In this document: piece by piece, positions 33,713-43,177 of the stretch
Layout of the letters: the number at the start of each line of letters is the position of its first letter
Numbering within the stretch: the first letter of the stretch is position 1
NCBI RefSeq assembly: GCF_005405005.1
Contig: NZ_BJDH01000001.1
Span: 124,001 to 188,000, forward strand
DNA: 64,000 bases
Reading direction: 5' to 3'
Source of the DNA: Lactiplantibacillus daoliensis
GTDB lineage: Bacteria; Bacillota; Bacilli; Lactobacillales; Lactobacillaceae
Position numbers and translations under genes: made by a program
The notes under the pieces: model-generated
What the model was told of the DNA's origin: nothing
Seen by the model: the letters and a program-made list of their open reading frames with translations, nothing else
Database searches by the model: none

Positions 33713-34477
33713 TTAACGTCGCCGATGCTTGACCACCGTGAAAAAGTGCAAAATTGAGGCTAATAAAATATAAAATATTAAAACAAAGACACCGTAATAC
33801 GCCCAGAAATTATGCAGTGGTATCACAAGCCCTATCGCTGTTTCAATCCCCATTGTGACCAAAGCCATCACGGCTATCATCGCAAATAATTCAATATATC
33901 GTTTCACAGTATTATCATCTCGCTCCTTTTTTAAGGCCGCTTTACGACCAACCCGTTCCCCTTCAGCTTGTTTAGCAGCAGAAAGTTTCTGCATTCCCCA
34001 AGTATGCGTCACCACAATTTCACGAAGCTTGATTAAGCCACCCATGGTGAGAAACTTATCCATCGTTTTAAAAGCAGCATCCGTCACGCCAGTCACATAG
34101 TTTTCAATGCCACCCGCGTAACAATCAGTAATCGTTACATAATGCTTATTCTTAAAACGGTCCGGGACCGCCTCTCCAACGGCATTATAACGGGCAATTC
34201 GGTTTCGAAAACAATCCAAAAAGTTTTTCATCACACCAGATAAGCTTCCCAAATAGACCGGTGCCGCTAGTACCCAAACATCGGCAGACAATAACTTAGC
34301 TTCCAGCTTGTCCAGTACTGGGTTTGGCTGGTTATCATGGTCTGGTTTAATCTCATAATCTGCCAAGTTAACCCACTCCGTCGTCGCAGTTTGACTGGCA
34401 CCAGTTAAAACAGCCTGCAACATTTTTCCGGTCACCCCATCTGGCTGATGTGATCCCAAAATTCCTAAAACTTTCAT
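33713..34477 (-). CDS. NADPH-dependent FMN reductase-like flavoprotein with C-terminal membrane helices
   Basis: 254 residues. The first 175 residues form a flavodoxin-like FMN reductase domain: MKVLGILGSHQPDG at the phosphate loop, WVLAAPVYLGSLSGVMKNFL and a DCYAGGIENY motif. Then follow a basic linker and two membrane segments (about 195-245). A cytoplasmic quinone or FMN reductase tethered to the membrane is the likely picture. ATG 34477 has GGGAGTGAGTCAG before it. Close to the ArsR gene but divergent from it. Confidence 0.82.
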   Translation of the reverse strand: MKVLGILGSHQPDGVTGKMLQAVLTGASQTATTEWVNLADYEIKPDHDNQPNPVLDKLEAKLLSADVWVLAAPVYLGSLSGVMKNFLDCFRNRIARYNAVGEAVPDRFKNKHYVTITDCYAGGIENYVTGVTDAAFKTMDKFLTMGGLIKLREIVVTHTWGMQKLSAAKQAEGERVGRKAALKKERDDNTVKRYIELFAMIAVMALVTMGIETAIGLVIPLHNFWAYYGVFVLIFYILLASILHFFTVVKHRRR

Positions 34478-34614
34478 CTGACTCACTCCCTACAAACAAC
34501 TATTTTACCTCATTTTTAAATATACGGATATAAAACAAACATTAACGATTTAAGTGTCTAATAATGAACGCTTACAATAAAAACAATTGACAACCAATTA
34601 AGGAGTTGTTTTAA

Positions 34615-34816
34615 TGAAGTATAGGTAACGTTGTCTCGTCAGCCCAGCAGTCCGCTCGACAACTTGCGGACTTTAACGATTTGAGCCACTTAGTATTTCA
34701 CCCTTGATATTAACGCATTCAAATAAATTGTGCTCGACAATAATCGCGACGCAAACGTCAAGCATGGCGTAGTTGTTCGCTTAACCCGTTCCAAAGCCGG
34801 TTTCAGTGTCTTTTAA
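34615..34816 (+). pseudogene. Small broken ORF upstream of the ArsR gene
   Basis: An RBS (AAGGAG) and ATG at 34615 give only MKYR before a stop, but adjacent frames carry SIGNVVSSAQQSARQLADFN and later DNNRDANVKHGVVVRLTRSK, ending at a TAA at 34816. Two frame changes and an early stop would turn this into one protein of about 66 residues. I do not recognise the family. A possible -35 TTGACA precedes the RBS. It may be a lost partner of the ArsR regulator. Confidence 0.45.
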
Positions 34817-34877
34817 GCCACCGTGGGGGAATCAGGTCTAAGTGAATCAAATAGAATCTGAAAGGACTAGTTCAGTT

Positions 34878-35204
34878 ATGGCTAATTATGAAAAATCTGA
34901 AACAGCATTAGCAGCAAGTGCCCAGCTAATTGGTATCTTTGCGGAAAAGGTCCGCCGACAAATCATCATTGCTCTGGGGAACAGTGGTGACGGTTTAAAT
35001 GTAACTGATATTACCGCCCTTGTTAACATTTCACGTCCCGCCGTTTCTCATCATCTACGATTGATGCGTGAAGCTGGCGTGATTGATATGCGCAGTAACG
35101 GCGTTGAACATATTTATTACCTCACTTTGACCGCGCCACTCGCTCAGTTAGCTTCTACCTTTGCGACACTCGCAGCTGACTCCGAACCAGTTGCTGGAAA
35201 TTAA
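34878..35204 (+). CDS. ArsR-family transcriptional regulator
   Basis: About 108 residues. The winged helix is complete: EKVRRQIIIALGN, LNVTDITALVNISRPAVSHH recognition helix, LRLMREAGVIDMRSNGVEHI wing. No metal-binding cysteines are seen, so it probably senses a non-metal signal or another regulator partner. ATG 34878 has AGGACTAG upstream; the frame is open back to a GTG at 34842. Single gene with a strong terminator, preceded by the broken small ORF. Confidence 0.85.
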   Translation: MANYEKSETALAASAQLIGIFAEKVRRQIIIALGNSGDGLNVTDITALVNISRPAVSHHLRLMREAGVIDMRSNGVEHIYYLTLTAPLAQLASTFATLAADSEPVAGN

Positions 35205-35217
35205 TTAAATTGTGACT

Positions 35218-35278
35218 AAAAAGGCCACGCTCTGAACGTCATCTGGTTGATGATGTTCAGAGCGTGGCTATTTTTTTG
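35218..35278 (+). terminator. Terminator of the ArsR gene
   Basis: A 16-bp stem CCACGCTCTGAAC...GTTCAGAGCGTGG with a GTCATCTGGTTGATGAT loop and T7. Confidence 0.85.
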
Positions 35279-35283
35279 TTTAA

Positions 35284-36183
35284 TTACTCTGCAGTCATTG
35301 GCGCCAGTTTTTGAACCAGCGCTTGCAAATCAGCCGGTAATGGTGCTGTAAATTCACGCCGTTCACCACTGAACGGGTCCTTGAATTTCAACGTTGACGC
35401 GTGTAATGCTTGCCGTTTGATCAAGCTTAGATCGCCACCGTATAGTTCATCACCCAATAATGGATGACCGAGGTGTGTTAAATGCACCCGAATCTGATGT
35501 GTCCGGCCCGTGACCAGCCCTAATTTGACCTCTGTTACGGTATCGCCAAAGTTTTGCTCAACCCAATATTTAGTAATTGCCTTCTGACCGGTTGCCATCA
35601 CTTCACGCCGCGGACTATCCGTTGGTCGGCCGATGGGAGCCTTAATCGTCCCTTTCGCTGCAGTGATCTTGCCACTAACCCAGGCGAGATAAGTCTTTCT
35701 CAACGTGTGGCCAATGGGTTCATAGGTCAGCATTCCTTGTGCAACGCGATGCTTAGCAATCAGCACTAGTCCACTAGTATCGCGATCCAAACGGGTAATC
35801 AAATGTGGCTTTAAGTTTTCAGCTTGTTCACGTAACAAATGACCTTTGACCCGATTGACTAGGGTATCAGTCTGATTATTAGGTCCAGGGACACTAGTGA
35901 CTCCCGCGGTTTTATTGACGACTAACCAATTATCATCCTCATAGATCACCTCAATAGGAACTTCGCTACTGGCAATGTCATCATCCGCGACTTCAGCGGG
36001 TAAGCTAATACCTGCAGCATCACCAGTTTCAACCGTAATGACACCCGTACGAGCGACGCCATTAACAATGAAGTCACCATTGCCATGTTTAATTTCTTTG
36101 ATCAATCGCATACTGATACCGTGCGTCGTTAAAAAATGTTTCATTGAAACTGGTTCCGTGGTATTTTTCCAAATAATTTGCAT
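35284..36183 (-). CDS. RluD-type 23S rRNA pseudouridine synthase
   Basis: 299 residues. The N-terminal S4-like strand-loop (KHGNGDFIVNGV), catalytic HLITRLDRDTSGLVLIAKHR with its RLD aspartate, and GRTHQIRVHLTHLGHPLLGD are all intact. It converts uridine to pseudouridine in rRNA or tRNA. ATG 36183 follows GGAGGTGTCGTAG. Stands alone, divergent from the serine hydrolase. Confidence 0.93.
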   Translation of the reverse strand: MQIIWKNTTEPVSMKHFLTTHGISMRLIKEIKHGNGDFIVNGVARTGVITVETGDAAGISLPAEVADDDIASSEVPIEVIYEDDNWLVVNKTAGVTSVPGPNNQTDTLVNRVKGHLLREQAENLKPHLITRLDRDTSGLVLIAKHRVAQGMLTYEPIGHTLRKTYLAWVSGKITAAKGTIKAPIGRPTDSPRREVMATGQKAITKYWVEQNFGDTVTEVKLGLVTGRTHQIRVHLTHLGHPLLGDELYGGDLSLIKRQALHASTLKFKDPFSGERREFTAPLPADLQALVQKLAPMTAE

Positions 36184-36293
36184 CTACGACACCTCCAAGG
36201 TGAAAAAACAACTTAAATTTAATTTTTGAGTTTGTACAAGCATGGTATAGTTAGGGTAATTTGAGTGAAACTTAATTTTTGGGGGAATTGACT

Positions 36294-37475
36294 ATGCACT
36301 ATCACCGTCCGAATTGGCTCCGTCGCCTGATCCTCGTAGCTACACTGCTAGTGGGACTTGGCGTCATCGTACTGATTACCACCGATCTCTTACAATCCAC
36401 TGACCGACCAGAAAAAGCCGCGCCGACAACTGTGGTCGCAAAGACTAAACCAGCCACTACGAAAACAGCCGTCAAAAAAGGGTTATCAACTGTGGTCAAA
36501 AATCAAGCACTTGATCACTATATGACTAATCTCAATTTTTCAGGAACCGTCGTCGTCGTTCGCGAAGGCCGAGTCATGCTACGCAAAGGTTACGGCTTGC
36601 GTAATCGCGAAAAAAAGCTTCCTAATGAAGTCGCCACACCATACTATATTGGGTCGGCGCAAAAAGCCATCATCGCCACTGCCATTCTGCAACTTCAAGA
36701 TGCTGGCAAATTAAAAGTTGATGCGCCAATCAGTACTTATTTACCAAACTTTCCCAACGGTCACAACATTAAGCTGCGCAATTTCCTGACACATACGTCA
36801 GGTATTGTCGGTCACGCGGAAACTGATGATGCCATCACGCCGACTGCCTTGGTCGAAGATATTGAGAAGCGCGGCATCCGTTCACAGCCTGGCCGCTGGC
36901 GTTACCTCGATAGTAATTACACCGTGCTAGCTTATTTAGTCGAAAAAATCAGCGGCCAATCCCTCATGTCCTATTTAGAGAAGCATATTTTTAAACCGGC
37001 TGGCATTGATTCCTCAGGAAATTATAAAACTTTTGATCAAGTCGCCAACCACTCAACGGGTTATAAAATTAAAAATGGCCAATACACGATTCCGGCACTG
37101 CCAGACCTATCCCAGTTGTTTGGCTGTGGCAATCTTTACATGACGGCCGATGATATGTACCGTTTCGACCACGCCTTAATGACCGACAAACTCATTTCAA
37201 AAGCCGCTCGTAAAGACATGCTCACCGCTGGTAGCTCTTCCACTTATGGAATGGGATTTTACGTGAATCCGGCGAGCTACAGCAATCATGGTGTCTTGAA
37301 TGGTTGGAATCTCGTTAACAACTTTAGTCGCAGTGGTGGCACCTATATTGTCGTGATGTCCAACGTCCAGAATGGGGTCAAGTCGTTGGGCAAAGTTGCC
37401 AGCGATATCTATGGCATCTTAGATAAACCGACGACGCCAGCCAGCACGAAACCAGCAACGCTTAGTCGGCGGTAG
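36294..37475 (+). CDS. Membrane-anchored serine hydrolase, beta-lactamase/PBP-like
   Basis: 393 residues. One N-terminal membrane helix (about 8-33), a lysine/threonine-rich linker, then a class C beta-lactamase/transpeptidase-like domain: YYIGSAQKAIIATAIL has the SxxK nucleophile, YLDSNYTVLAYLVEK corresponds to the YxN region although the first residues read YLD, and the third box is around NHGVLNGWNL. Probably an extracellular D-Ala-D-Ala type hydrolase or esterase. ATG 36294 follows GGGGGAATTGACT. Its 3' end overlaps the convergent recQ by 14 bases. Confidence 0.85.
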   Translation: MHYHRPNWLRRLILVATLLVGLGVIVLITTDLLQSTDRPEKAAPTTVVAKTKPATTKTAVKKGLSTVVKNQALDHYMTNLNFSGTVVVVREGRVMLRKGYGLRNREKKLPNEVATPYYIGSAQKAIIATAILQLQDAGKLKVDAPISTYLPNFPNGHNIKLRNFLTHTSGIVGHAETDDAITPTALVEDIEKRGIRSQPGRWRYLDSNYTVLAYLVEKISGQSLMSYLEKHIFKPAGIDSSGNYKTFDQVANHSTGYKIKNGQYTIPALPDLSQLFGCGNLYMTADDMYRFDHALMTDKLISKAARKDMLTAGSSSTYGMGFYVNPASYSNHGVLNGWNLVNNFSRSGGTYIVVMSNVQNGVKSLGKVASDIYGILDKPTTPASTKPATLSRR

Positions 37476-39249
37476 CTGGCTGATGCACATAAGCACGAAT
37501 CGTTTCCATAAAGATTTCGCCGTACTTTTCTAACTTGCTGGCACCCACACCTTTCACGTCAAGAAAGGCGGCATCATTTTCCGGCAACAATTCACACATG
37601 GAATGTAAAGTCTTATCTGAAAAGATGACAAATGGCGGCACATGTTGTTCTTCGGCCAAACCATGTCGTAAGGTTCGCAATTGTTCAAATAACGCATCAT
37701 CCAACGGCACAGACTTTTCAACAGTCTGTGCCGTTTTGCGCATCACTTGTGACTTGCCTTTCAAGACAGACACCCCTGCTTGCGTCACTGCCAGTGTCGG
37801 GTATTGACCACCCATCGTCTGCAAATAACCCGTCGCCGTTAAAAAGTCGATCAACTCAGTCACACTTTTTTGTCGCTGTCCTGCCATGATGCCATAAGTC
37901 GGCAGGTCACTCAAATTAAGCTCACGAATACGTTGATTATTGGCACCACAAAGCACCTGCGCCACCACACCTTTGCCAAAACGTGAATGGAGTCGCACAA
38001 CACATGACAAGACTTTTTGCGTGGCTGTAGTGATATCTTGCGCGGCGCGGTCATCTCGACAGTTGCTACACCGACCACAGGGTTCTGAATCCTCACCAAA
38101 ATAATTCAGAATAAATTGTTGCAAACAACCTTGTGTATTCGCGTACTGCGTCATTAATTGCAATTTGTGATAAGAACGATGTTTATGTTCATCATCCATT
38201 TCAGATTCATCAATAAAGAAGTGTTGAATCTGAATATCTTTGGCACGATAAATCAAAATTGCCTGGCTTGGTAAACCATCGCGACCAGCCCGGCCAGCCT
38301 CTTGGTAATAAGCTTCCAATGTTCCCGGCACCTGTGCATGGATGACAAAGCGAACATTACTCTTATCGATTCCCATCCCAAAAGCATTCGTCGCCACCAT
38401 CACCTGCACCCGATCATACAAGAAATCTTCTTGATTCTTACGGCGTACGTCATCGTCTAGCCCTGCGTGATACATGGTCGCCTGAACGTGGTGTCGTTTC
38501 AATAAAGCCACCAACCGTGTGACTTCTTTACGCGTGCTGGCATAAATAATACCCGCTTCAGTTGCATTGGCTGCCAAATAATCCAAGATGTACTTATCAG
38601 TATCTTGATCCTTAACCACCGATAAATCCAAGTTATCGCGAGCAAAACCAGTATTAACTTCCTTGTCTGGTGCGATTTTCAGTCGTTGACAAATGTCTTG
38701 GGCCACTTGTTCGGTCGCTGTCGCCGTCAAAGCCAGGACTTGCGGATGCGTCGGTAATTGTTCGATAGCGGTACTCAACGCCAAATAACTTGGCCGGAAA
38801 TCGTGACCCCATTGTGAAATACAATGAGCTTCATCAATTGCTAACAATCTGATTGGTAAATTACCAAGCGCTTGAATAAATTGCGGTGAATCCAATCGTT
38901 CTGGCGCAATGTAGAGCAACGTATAGTCCCCTGCCCGAAGTTCTTGTAGCCGCAGATTAATGTCACGATAGTCCATGGAGCTATTGATAAATGTCGCTGC
39001 AATGCCGTTGTCATTTAAGGCATCGACCTGATCCTTCATCAAAGAAATCAACGGTGACACGACCACCGTCAAGCCTTCAAATAATAATGCCGGAATTTGA
39101 TAACAAAGCGACTTACCGCCCCCGGTCGGCATTACTGCCAGCGTATTTTGTCCAGCTAATACTTGTTCAATGACCGCTTTTTGACCCGATCGAAATTCAT
39201 CGTAACCAAACGTTGTTTTTAACACTTGCTGCGCCGCCGCTAAGTCCAT
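37462..39249 (-). CDS. recQ: ATP-dependent DNA helicase RecQ
   Basis: 595 residues. Helicase motifs I (LAVMPTGGGKSLCYQIPAL), II (DEAHCISQWGHDFR), III (ALTATATEQV) and VI (QEAGRAGRDG) are intact, then the RQC zinc site (CGRCSNCRDD) and an HRDC domain near the C-terminus. It unwinds DNA during recombinational repair. ATG 39249 follows AAAGGAGTATTGGGCG; earlier in-frame starts lack an RBS. Monocistronic. Confidence 0.95.
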   Translation of the reverse strand: MDLAAAQQVLKTTFGYDEFRSGQKAVIEQVLAGQNTLAVMPTGGGKSLCYQIPALLFEGLTVVVSPLISLMKDQVDALNDNGIAATFINSSMDYRDINLRLQELRAGDYTLLYIAPERLDSPQFIQALGNLPIRLLAIDEAHCISQWGHDFRPSYLALSTAIEQLPTHPQVLALTATATEQVAQDICQRLKIAPDKEVNTGFARDNLDLSVVKDQDTDKYILDYLAANATEAGIIYASTRKEVTRLVALLKRHHVQATMYHAGLDDDVRRKNQEDFLYDRVQVMVATNAFGMGIDKSNVRFVIHAQVPGTLEAYYQEAGRAGRDGLPSQAILIYRAKDIQIQHFFIDESEMDDEHKHRSYHKLQLMTQYANTQGCLQQFILNYFGEDSEPCGRCSNCRDDRAAQDITTATQKVLSCVVRLHSRFGKGVVAQVLCGANNQRIRELNLSDLPTYGIMAGQRQKSVTELIDFLTATGYLQTMGGQYPTLAVTQAGVSVLKGKSQVMRKTAQTVEKSVPLDDALFEQLRTLRHGLAEEQHVPPFVIFSDKTLHSMCELLPENDAAFLDVKGVGASKLEKYGEIFMETIRAYVHQPATAD

Positions 39250-39357
39250 CGCCCAATACTCCTTTGAATAATTCAGTATTTCCATTCTACCGAGAAAGCC
39301 TGTGACTTACAACTACGCGTCTCGTTGAAGCAACAACTTTATCGCGTTCATAACTAC

Positions 39358-39401
39358 CAAAAAAATGCTAATTGCGTTCAACTTCTCGCAATTAGCATTT
39401 T
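39358..39401 (-). terminator. Terminator of the HTH gene at 39414
   Basis: Reverse strand AAAATGCTAATTGCG...CGCAATTAGCATTTTTTT, 12 bases after the stop. Confidence 0.8.
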
Positions 39402-39413
39402 GTATGTACGACA

Positions 39414-39611
39414 TTAATTTTGTTTTGGCCGCCCACGATGATCAACTAACCCCTCATCACCATTTTGTCGGTACTTGCGGACCCAAGTGTAAACCTGCGG
39501 ATAAGACACATTAAATTTATCAGCTGCTTCCTGATAGTTATTTGCATGTGCCAAGGTATATTTCACAATTTCGATTCGTTCCTCATATGTTGCTCGCCGT
39601 CCCCGTTCCAT
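39414..39611 (-). CDS. Truncated IS3-type transposase OrfA (helix-turn-helix only)
   Basis: 65 residues from ATG 39611 (GGGGG eight bases ahead); a longer frame reaches 39698 without an RBS. The sequence RRATYEERIEIVKYTLAHA and FNVSYPQVYTWVRKYRQNGD is the N-terminal helix-turn-helix of IS3-family OrfA from lactobacilli, ending with DHRGRPKQN where full proteins go on into a coiled coil. No OrfB remnant or terminal repeats are seen nearby. It has its own terminator, so it could be a domesticated DNA-binding protein rather than a dead remnant. Confidence 0.65.
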   Translation of the reverse strand: MERGRRATYEERIEIVKYTLAHANNYQEAADKFNVSYPQVYTWVRKYRQNGDEGLVDHRGRPKQN

Positions 39612-39777
39612 GGTCGGGCCCCCTTTCATTCGCCAAAGTTTATCATACCAAGAGTTGACTGCTTTTTGTAGTTTTTTATTAGTGATTTTAGCGACCATAA
39701 CAATTTTTTTGAGATTAGGTCAGTTTTTACTAGCTTTTTAGAACATATGTTCGTATAATGATTTTGAGGTGATCCCG

Positions 39778-40041
39778 ATGGAAATGAAAAATTTAACTGG
39801 TCGCTACGACAATCAGACCAAAATTTTAAAATTAGACCCTTTCATGCTATACGTGCGCGTTCAACCAACTGACACTCAGGCACGACCAGTCAACTGCATC
39901 ATCGTTAAACACGCGCTAACCCTCTACTATCAATTAAAACCAAACGCGCAACTTGCTTTGTATGGCCATTACAACACACGCCATCAATTTGTGATTACTA
40001 AATTCATGGTTGGTCAAGCCGTGCAAGTGCTAGCATGCTAG
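39778..40041 (+). CDS. Small protein of unknown function preceding the exonuclease-like gene
   Basis: About 87 residues, no signal peptide. It is rich in beta-strand-like stretches (FMLYVRVQPT, LTLYYQLKPNAQLALYGHY) and ends in AC. ATG 39778 is chosen because GAGGTGATCCCG is upstream. It lies 38 bases before the exonuclease-like gene with its own GGAGG, so they probably form one transcript. I do not recognise the family. Confidence 0.6.
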   Translation: MEMKNLTGRYDNQTKILKLDPFMLYVRVQPTDTQARPVNCIIVKHALTLYYQLKPNAQLALYGHYNTRHQFVITKFMVGQAVQVLAC

Positions 40042-40079
40042 ACTATTTTTAATTAAAAATAAATTGGAGGCTTTTTATC

Positions 40080-41330
40080 ATGGTAGAACCATTGGTCATG
40101 TTGGTCCGAAACCAAAAAAACGTGGCTACTTTTGTCTACATAGTCAGTTACCCCGCTTTGCAGCTTAACGACGATCAGAGCTTATCGCCAATTGCAAAAC
40201 CGGCTATAACCGGCACCGTCACTAAAATCACTCTTAATCCAAACAATAACCTTTATTCGATTCACTTTAAGAGTAATCAAAAACTACAGCTTAATCCTAA
40301 AAATGTACTTCGGGTCGCAGCTAATCCCGATGACTTACCGGCAGCAGAATTGCTCTCTCACTACGGTTATCGTCTGAAATTACCAGTTGGTTCCGACAAA
40401 TTTCAAACCAATTTTCAAAAGGTTTTCCCGTCAATTAAACAACTCAAAACCATTCCCAACCATTACATCGTTGTTGATTGCGAGTTTGGAACCTTTTTCA
40501 AGCGCCAATTTCACGCCGGTGATTACCACTGGCTACCAACCACGATCAACGGTGCCGATAGTACCGTTTTCCAGTTGGCAGCGCTCAGCTATCAGGCGAA
40601 TCAACAAACCAGTGTCTATTTTGACCGCTTATTAGACTACCCAGCCTTTTTACCTCAAAAAAAGCTATCAGCACTCGCTGCTAGTGAGCAAACATTAGCT
40701 GAATTTGAACAAACAGCCAAGCCCGTTCGAGTGCTCAAGGACTTCATTGACCAAGTCCTAGCACCACAGCTCCCACTAGTCTTTTGGGATCAGAGGCAAG
40801 ACTTAAAATCCTTACACTGGCTGCTGACCCAACACTTTCAAGACCTATCAGCAATACAACAAACAATCGTCAAGCAACCACTGCAAGTCTTCGATGGTGA
40901 ACAATATACTAATATTGTAATTAATCGTAGCAATAAAAAGCCACTTAGCACGGCCCACAGTCTACCGTTAAATGGTGTTGCCGGTTTACTGAACATTTTC
41001 AACCCCCATCAACACAACGCACTGTGGGGTGCTCAGACCACACATTACGTTGTCAATCAAATGGCCCGTGTTCAAGCTGTGGCGCCGCAAATTCTCGAAC
41101 GGCCACAACCCGTTGAGCAAGCTGTTCAGAAAGCTGTTCAGAAAGCTGAATTGCGTCAACAACAGACGAAATATCAACTCGTGCATCAACTCCGAGCAAC
41201 TGGTAAGACTTATCGTGAGATTGCTGTCAGCGCGGGTATAAGTGTCAGTGGCGTCAATTATATTCTTAAAAAGGCTAAACCGATTCCAGCCCAAACACCC
41301 CCTGCTATTACTAACCTGGAAAGCGTATAA
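40080..41330 (+). CDS. DEDDh exonuclease-fold protein with a helix-turn-helix tail, catalytic Asp replaced
   Basis: 416 residues in three parts: an N-terminal region of about 125 residues without recognised family, a DEDDh exonuclease-like domain (IVVDCEFG with D133 and E135; VFWDQRQD for motif [10 protein letters not shown] for motif III), and a C-terminal helix-turn-helix (about 374-398, [20 protein letters not shown]). In DEDDh enzymes motif III reads H-x4-D; here the fifth position after His312 is Gly317. The enzyme may therefore be inactive and act as a DNA-binding protein. ATG 40080 has GGAGGC upstream. Follows the small gene at 39778. Confidence 0.7.
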   Translation: MVEPLVMLVRNQKNVATFVYIVSYPALQLNDDQSLSPIAKPAITGTVTKITLNPNNNLYSIHFKSNQKLQLNPKNVLRVAANPDDLPAAELLSHYGYRLKLPVGSDKFQTNFQKVFPSIKQLKTIPNHYIVVDCEFGTFFKRQFHAGDYHWLPTTINGADSTVFQLAALSYQANQQTSVYFDRLLDYPAFLPQKKLSALAASEQTLAEFEQTAKPVRVLKDFIDQVLAPQLPLVFWDQRQDLKSLHWLLTQHFQDLSAIQQTIVKQPLQVFDGEQYTNIVINRSNKKPLSTAHSLPLNGVAGLLNIFNPHQHNALWGAQTTHYVVNQMARVQAVAPQILERPQPVEQAVQKAVQKAELRQQQTKYQLVHQLRATGKTYREIAVSAGISVSGVNYILKKAKPIPAQTPPAITNLESV

Positions 41331-41364
41331 TGAGATTAATAACTTCAAAGGAGTGTCGTTTAAA

Positions 41365-42771
41365 ATGACAAAAAGAATTCAAGGCTCTTGTACCACAATT
41401 CTCGTTGGTAAAAAGGCCTCTATTGATGGTTCAACCATCATTTCTCGAAATGATGATGGTCACGAAGCTTTAGATCCAGAACGTTTGGTGGTTGTTAATC
41501 CAGCCGACCAGCCCAAGCACTATCAATCTGTCATTAGTAAAGTTAAGGTGGAATTGCCTGATAACCCGTTACGTTATACTTCAATTCCTAACTCAATTTT
41601 AACCAATGGGACTTGGCCAGCTGCCGGGATCAACAGTGAAAACATCGCGATGTCTGCCACTGAAACCATTACCACCAACTCACGAATTCAAGGTGTTGAT
41701 CCGTTGGTCGATAACGGGATTGGTGAAGAAGATCTCGTAACTTTAGTCTTGCCTTACATTCATTCTGCTAAGGAAGGAGTCACCCGTCTAGGCGCACTGT
41801 TAAAGGAATACGGGACATATGAACCAAATGGTATCGCCTTTTCTGACAACAATGAAATTTGGTGGTTAGAAACCATTGGTGGCCATCACTGGGCTGCTAA
41901 GCGTATTCCCGATGATGCTTACGTCGTCGCTCCTAACCGCATGAATATCGACGACTTTGACTTCAAATCGTCAGATACTATGGCTTCTGACGATTTGGAA
42001 GACTTGATTGCAACCAACCACTTGAATCCTGACTTCGATCAAGTGAACTTGCGCCACATTTTTGGTAGTGCGACGATCAAGGATACGGTCTATAACAATC
42101 CACGCGCTTGGTTCGGTCAAAAGTACTTCACACCAGACGTTGATCAAGACCCAATGGGGCAAGACTTGCCATTCATCTGCCATGCCAACCGGAAGATTTC
42201 TATCGAAGACGTAAAATTTGTCTTGAGTTCTCACTATGAAAACACGAAGTACGACGTTTATGGTAGCGGTTCTGAAGCCGACAAAAAGCTCTTCCGTCCA
42301 ATCGGGATTAACCGTAACCATGACGTGCATATCTTACAAATTCGGAACAATGTTCCCGCTGAAATTGCTGGGATTCATTGGCTTGCTTTTGGTGCCAACA
42401 CGTTCAATACTGTTGTGCCATTTTACGCGAACGTAAACGACACCCCTGCTAGTTACAAGGATGCCAACGGCACTTTCAATTTGAACAACATGTACTGGTT
42501 GAGCTGTACGACGGCACTCCTTGGTGATACTGACTACGACTTCTATGTTGACATGCGTAACAGCTTTGAACTTGGTGCGATGAGTGCTTACCGTCAAATC
42601 GAAAATGCCACTGATGCCGACTTGAACAACCATTCAGACGTCAATGCCTACTTGGAAGCAGCTAATCAAAAATTAGCCGACGAATCCATGAAACGGCAAA
42701 CGAAATTACTCGGTGACATGGTCATTGCTGGTTCTGAACAAATGAAACTTCGTTATAATCTAAATGATTAA
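41365..42771 (+). CDS. pepD: Dipeptidase, peptidase family C69 (PepD)
   Basis: 468 residues. After a short pro-segment the nucleophile Cys9 is seen in [15 protein letters not shown], followed by [11 protein letters not shown]; these are typical of the C69 N-terminal-nucleophile dipeptidases of lactobacilli. It cleaves dipeptides in the cytoplasm for nutrition. ATG 41365 has AAAGGAGTG upstream; the longer frame from 41242 overlaps the previous gene. Single gene, followed by the asnA leader. Confidence 0.93.
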   Translation: MTKRIQGSCTTILVGKKASIDGSTIISRNDDGHEALDPERLVVVNPADQPKHYQSVISKVKVELPDNPLRYTSIPNSILTNGTWPAAGINSENIAMSATETITTNSRIQGVDPLVDNGIGEEDLVTLVLPYIHSAKEGVTRLGALLKEYGTYEPNGIAFSDNNEIWWLETIGGHHWAAKRIPDDAYVVAPNRMNIDDFDFKSSDTMASDDLEDLIATNHLNPDFDQVNLRHIFGSATIKDTVYNNPRAWFGQKYFTPDVDQDPMGQDLPFICHANRKISIEDVKFVLSSHYENTKYDVYGSGSEADKKLFRPIGINRNHDVHILQIRNNVPAEIAGIHWLAFGANTFNTVVPFYANVNDTPASYKDANGTFNLNNMYWLSCTTALLGDTDYDFYVDMRNSFELGAMSAYRQIENATDADLNNHSDVNAYLEAANQKLADESMKRQTKLLGDMVIAGSEQMKLRYNLND

Positions 42772-42816
42772 TTAGAGCCTTATTCATCAGGGTCTCGTTA
42801 AATTTTAATTTTGGGG

Positions 42817-42844
42817 TTTACTTTTTAAGAATGAGTGCTAATAT
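42817..42844 (+). promoter_or_regulatory. Promoter of the asnA T-box leader
   Basis: TTTACT (42817-42822), a 16-base spacer ending in TGC, and TAATAT (42839-42844), an extended -10. Confidence 0.5.
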
Positions 42845-42857
42845 AAATGTCACAAGA

Positions 42858-43137
42858 TAAAAAACGTAGGAAAGAGGAGTACGTTCGATCAACCTGCCAG
42901 TGAGTTGGGACATAGTGGAAACCCAACCAGTCCTTGATTGTTCCGAAAAACACTTTCTTAGTTGCTAACTGAAATAACTTCGTTAAAGTAGGATTAGTCG
43001 TTTACCGGTACGTTATCATCGGTGGTGTATGTTTGTACACTGTTTAAAAGCTGGTTTATTTTAGATAAACAACTTGGGTGGTACCGCGAAAAAAGTCTTT
43101 CGTCCCTTGATTAATGTCAAGGACGGAAGACTTTTTT
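42858..43137 (+). promoter_or_regulatory. T-box riboswitch (asparagine) with terminator
   Basis: The leader carries the T-box sequence TGGGTGGTACCGCG (43075-43088), stem I beginning GAAAGAGGAGTACG, and a downstream terminator AAGTCTT...AAGACTTTTTT (43090-43137). An AAC near ...GAAAAACACTTTCTT, just before the strand closing stem I, is a good specifier for uncharged tRNA-Asn. Low tRNA-Asn charging would open the terminator and switch on asnA. Confidence 0.9.
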
Positions 43138-43177
43138 CGTTTTATCTTAGCCAAAAACCCAAAGGAGAACTGAACTC

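Noticed and set aside
34600-34620. Inverted repeat AACAA...TTGTT as an operator for ArsR
   Set aside because: Five-base arms with a 19-base centre are too weak to call; it also overlaps the RBS of the broken ORF.
37462-37475. 14-base overlap of the serine hydrolase and recQ as a fusion or error
   Set aside because: Convergent genes commonly overlap by a few codons; both C-termini look normal.
42772-42816. Terminator after pepD
   Set aside because: Only a weak GAGCC/GGTCTC pairing with mismatches and no T tract.
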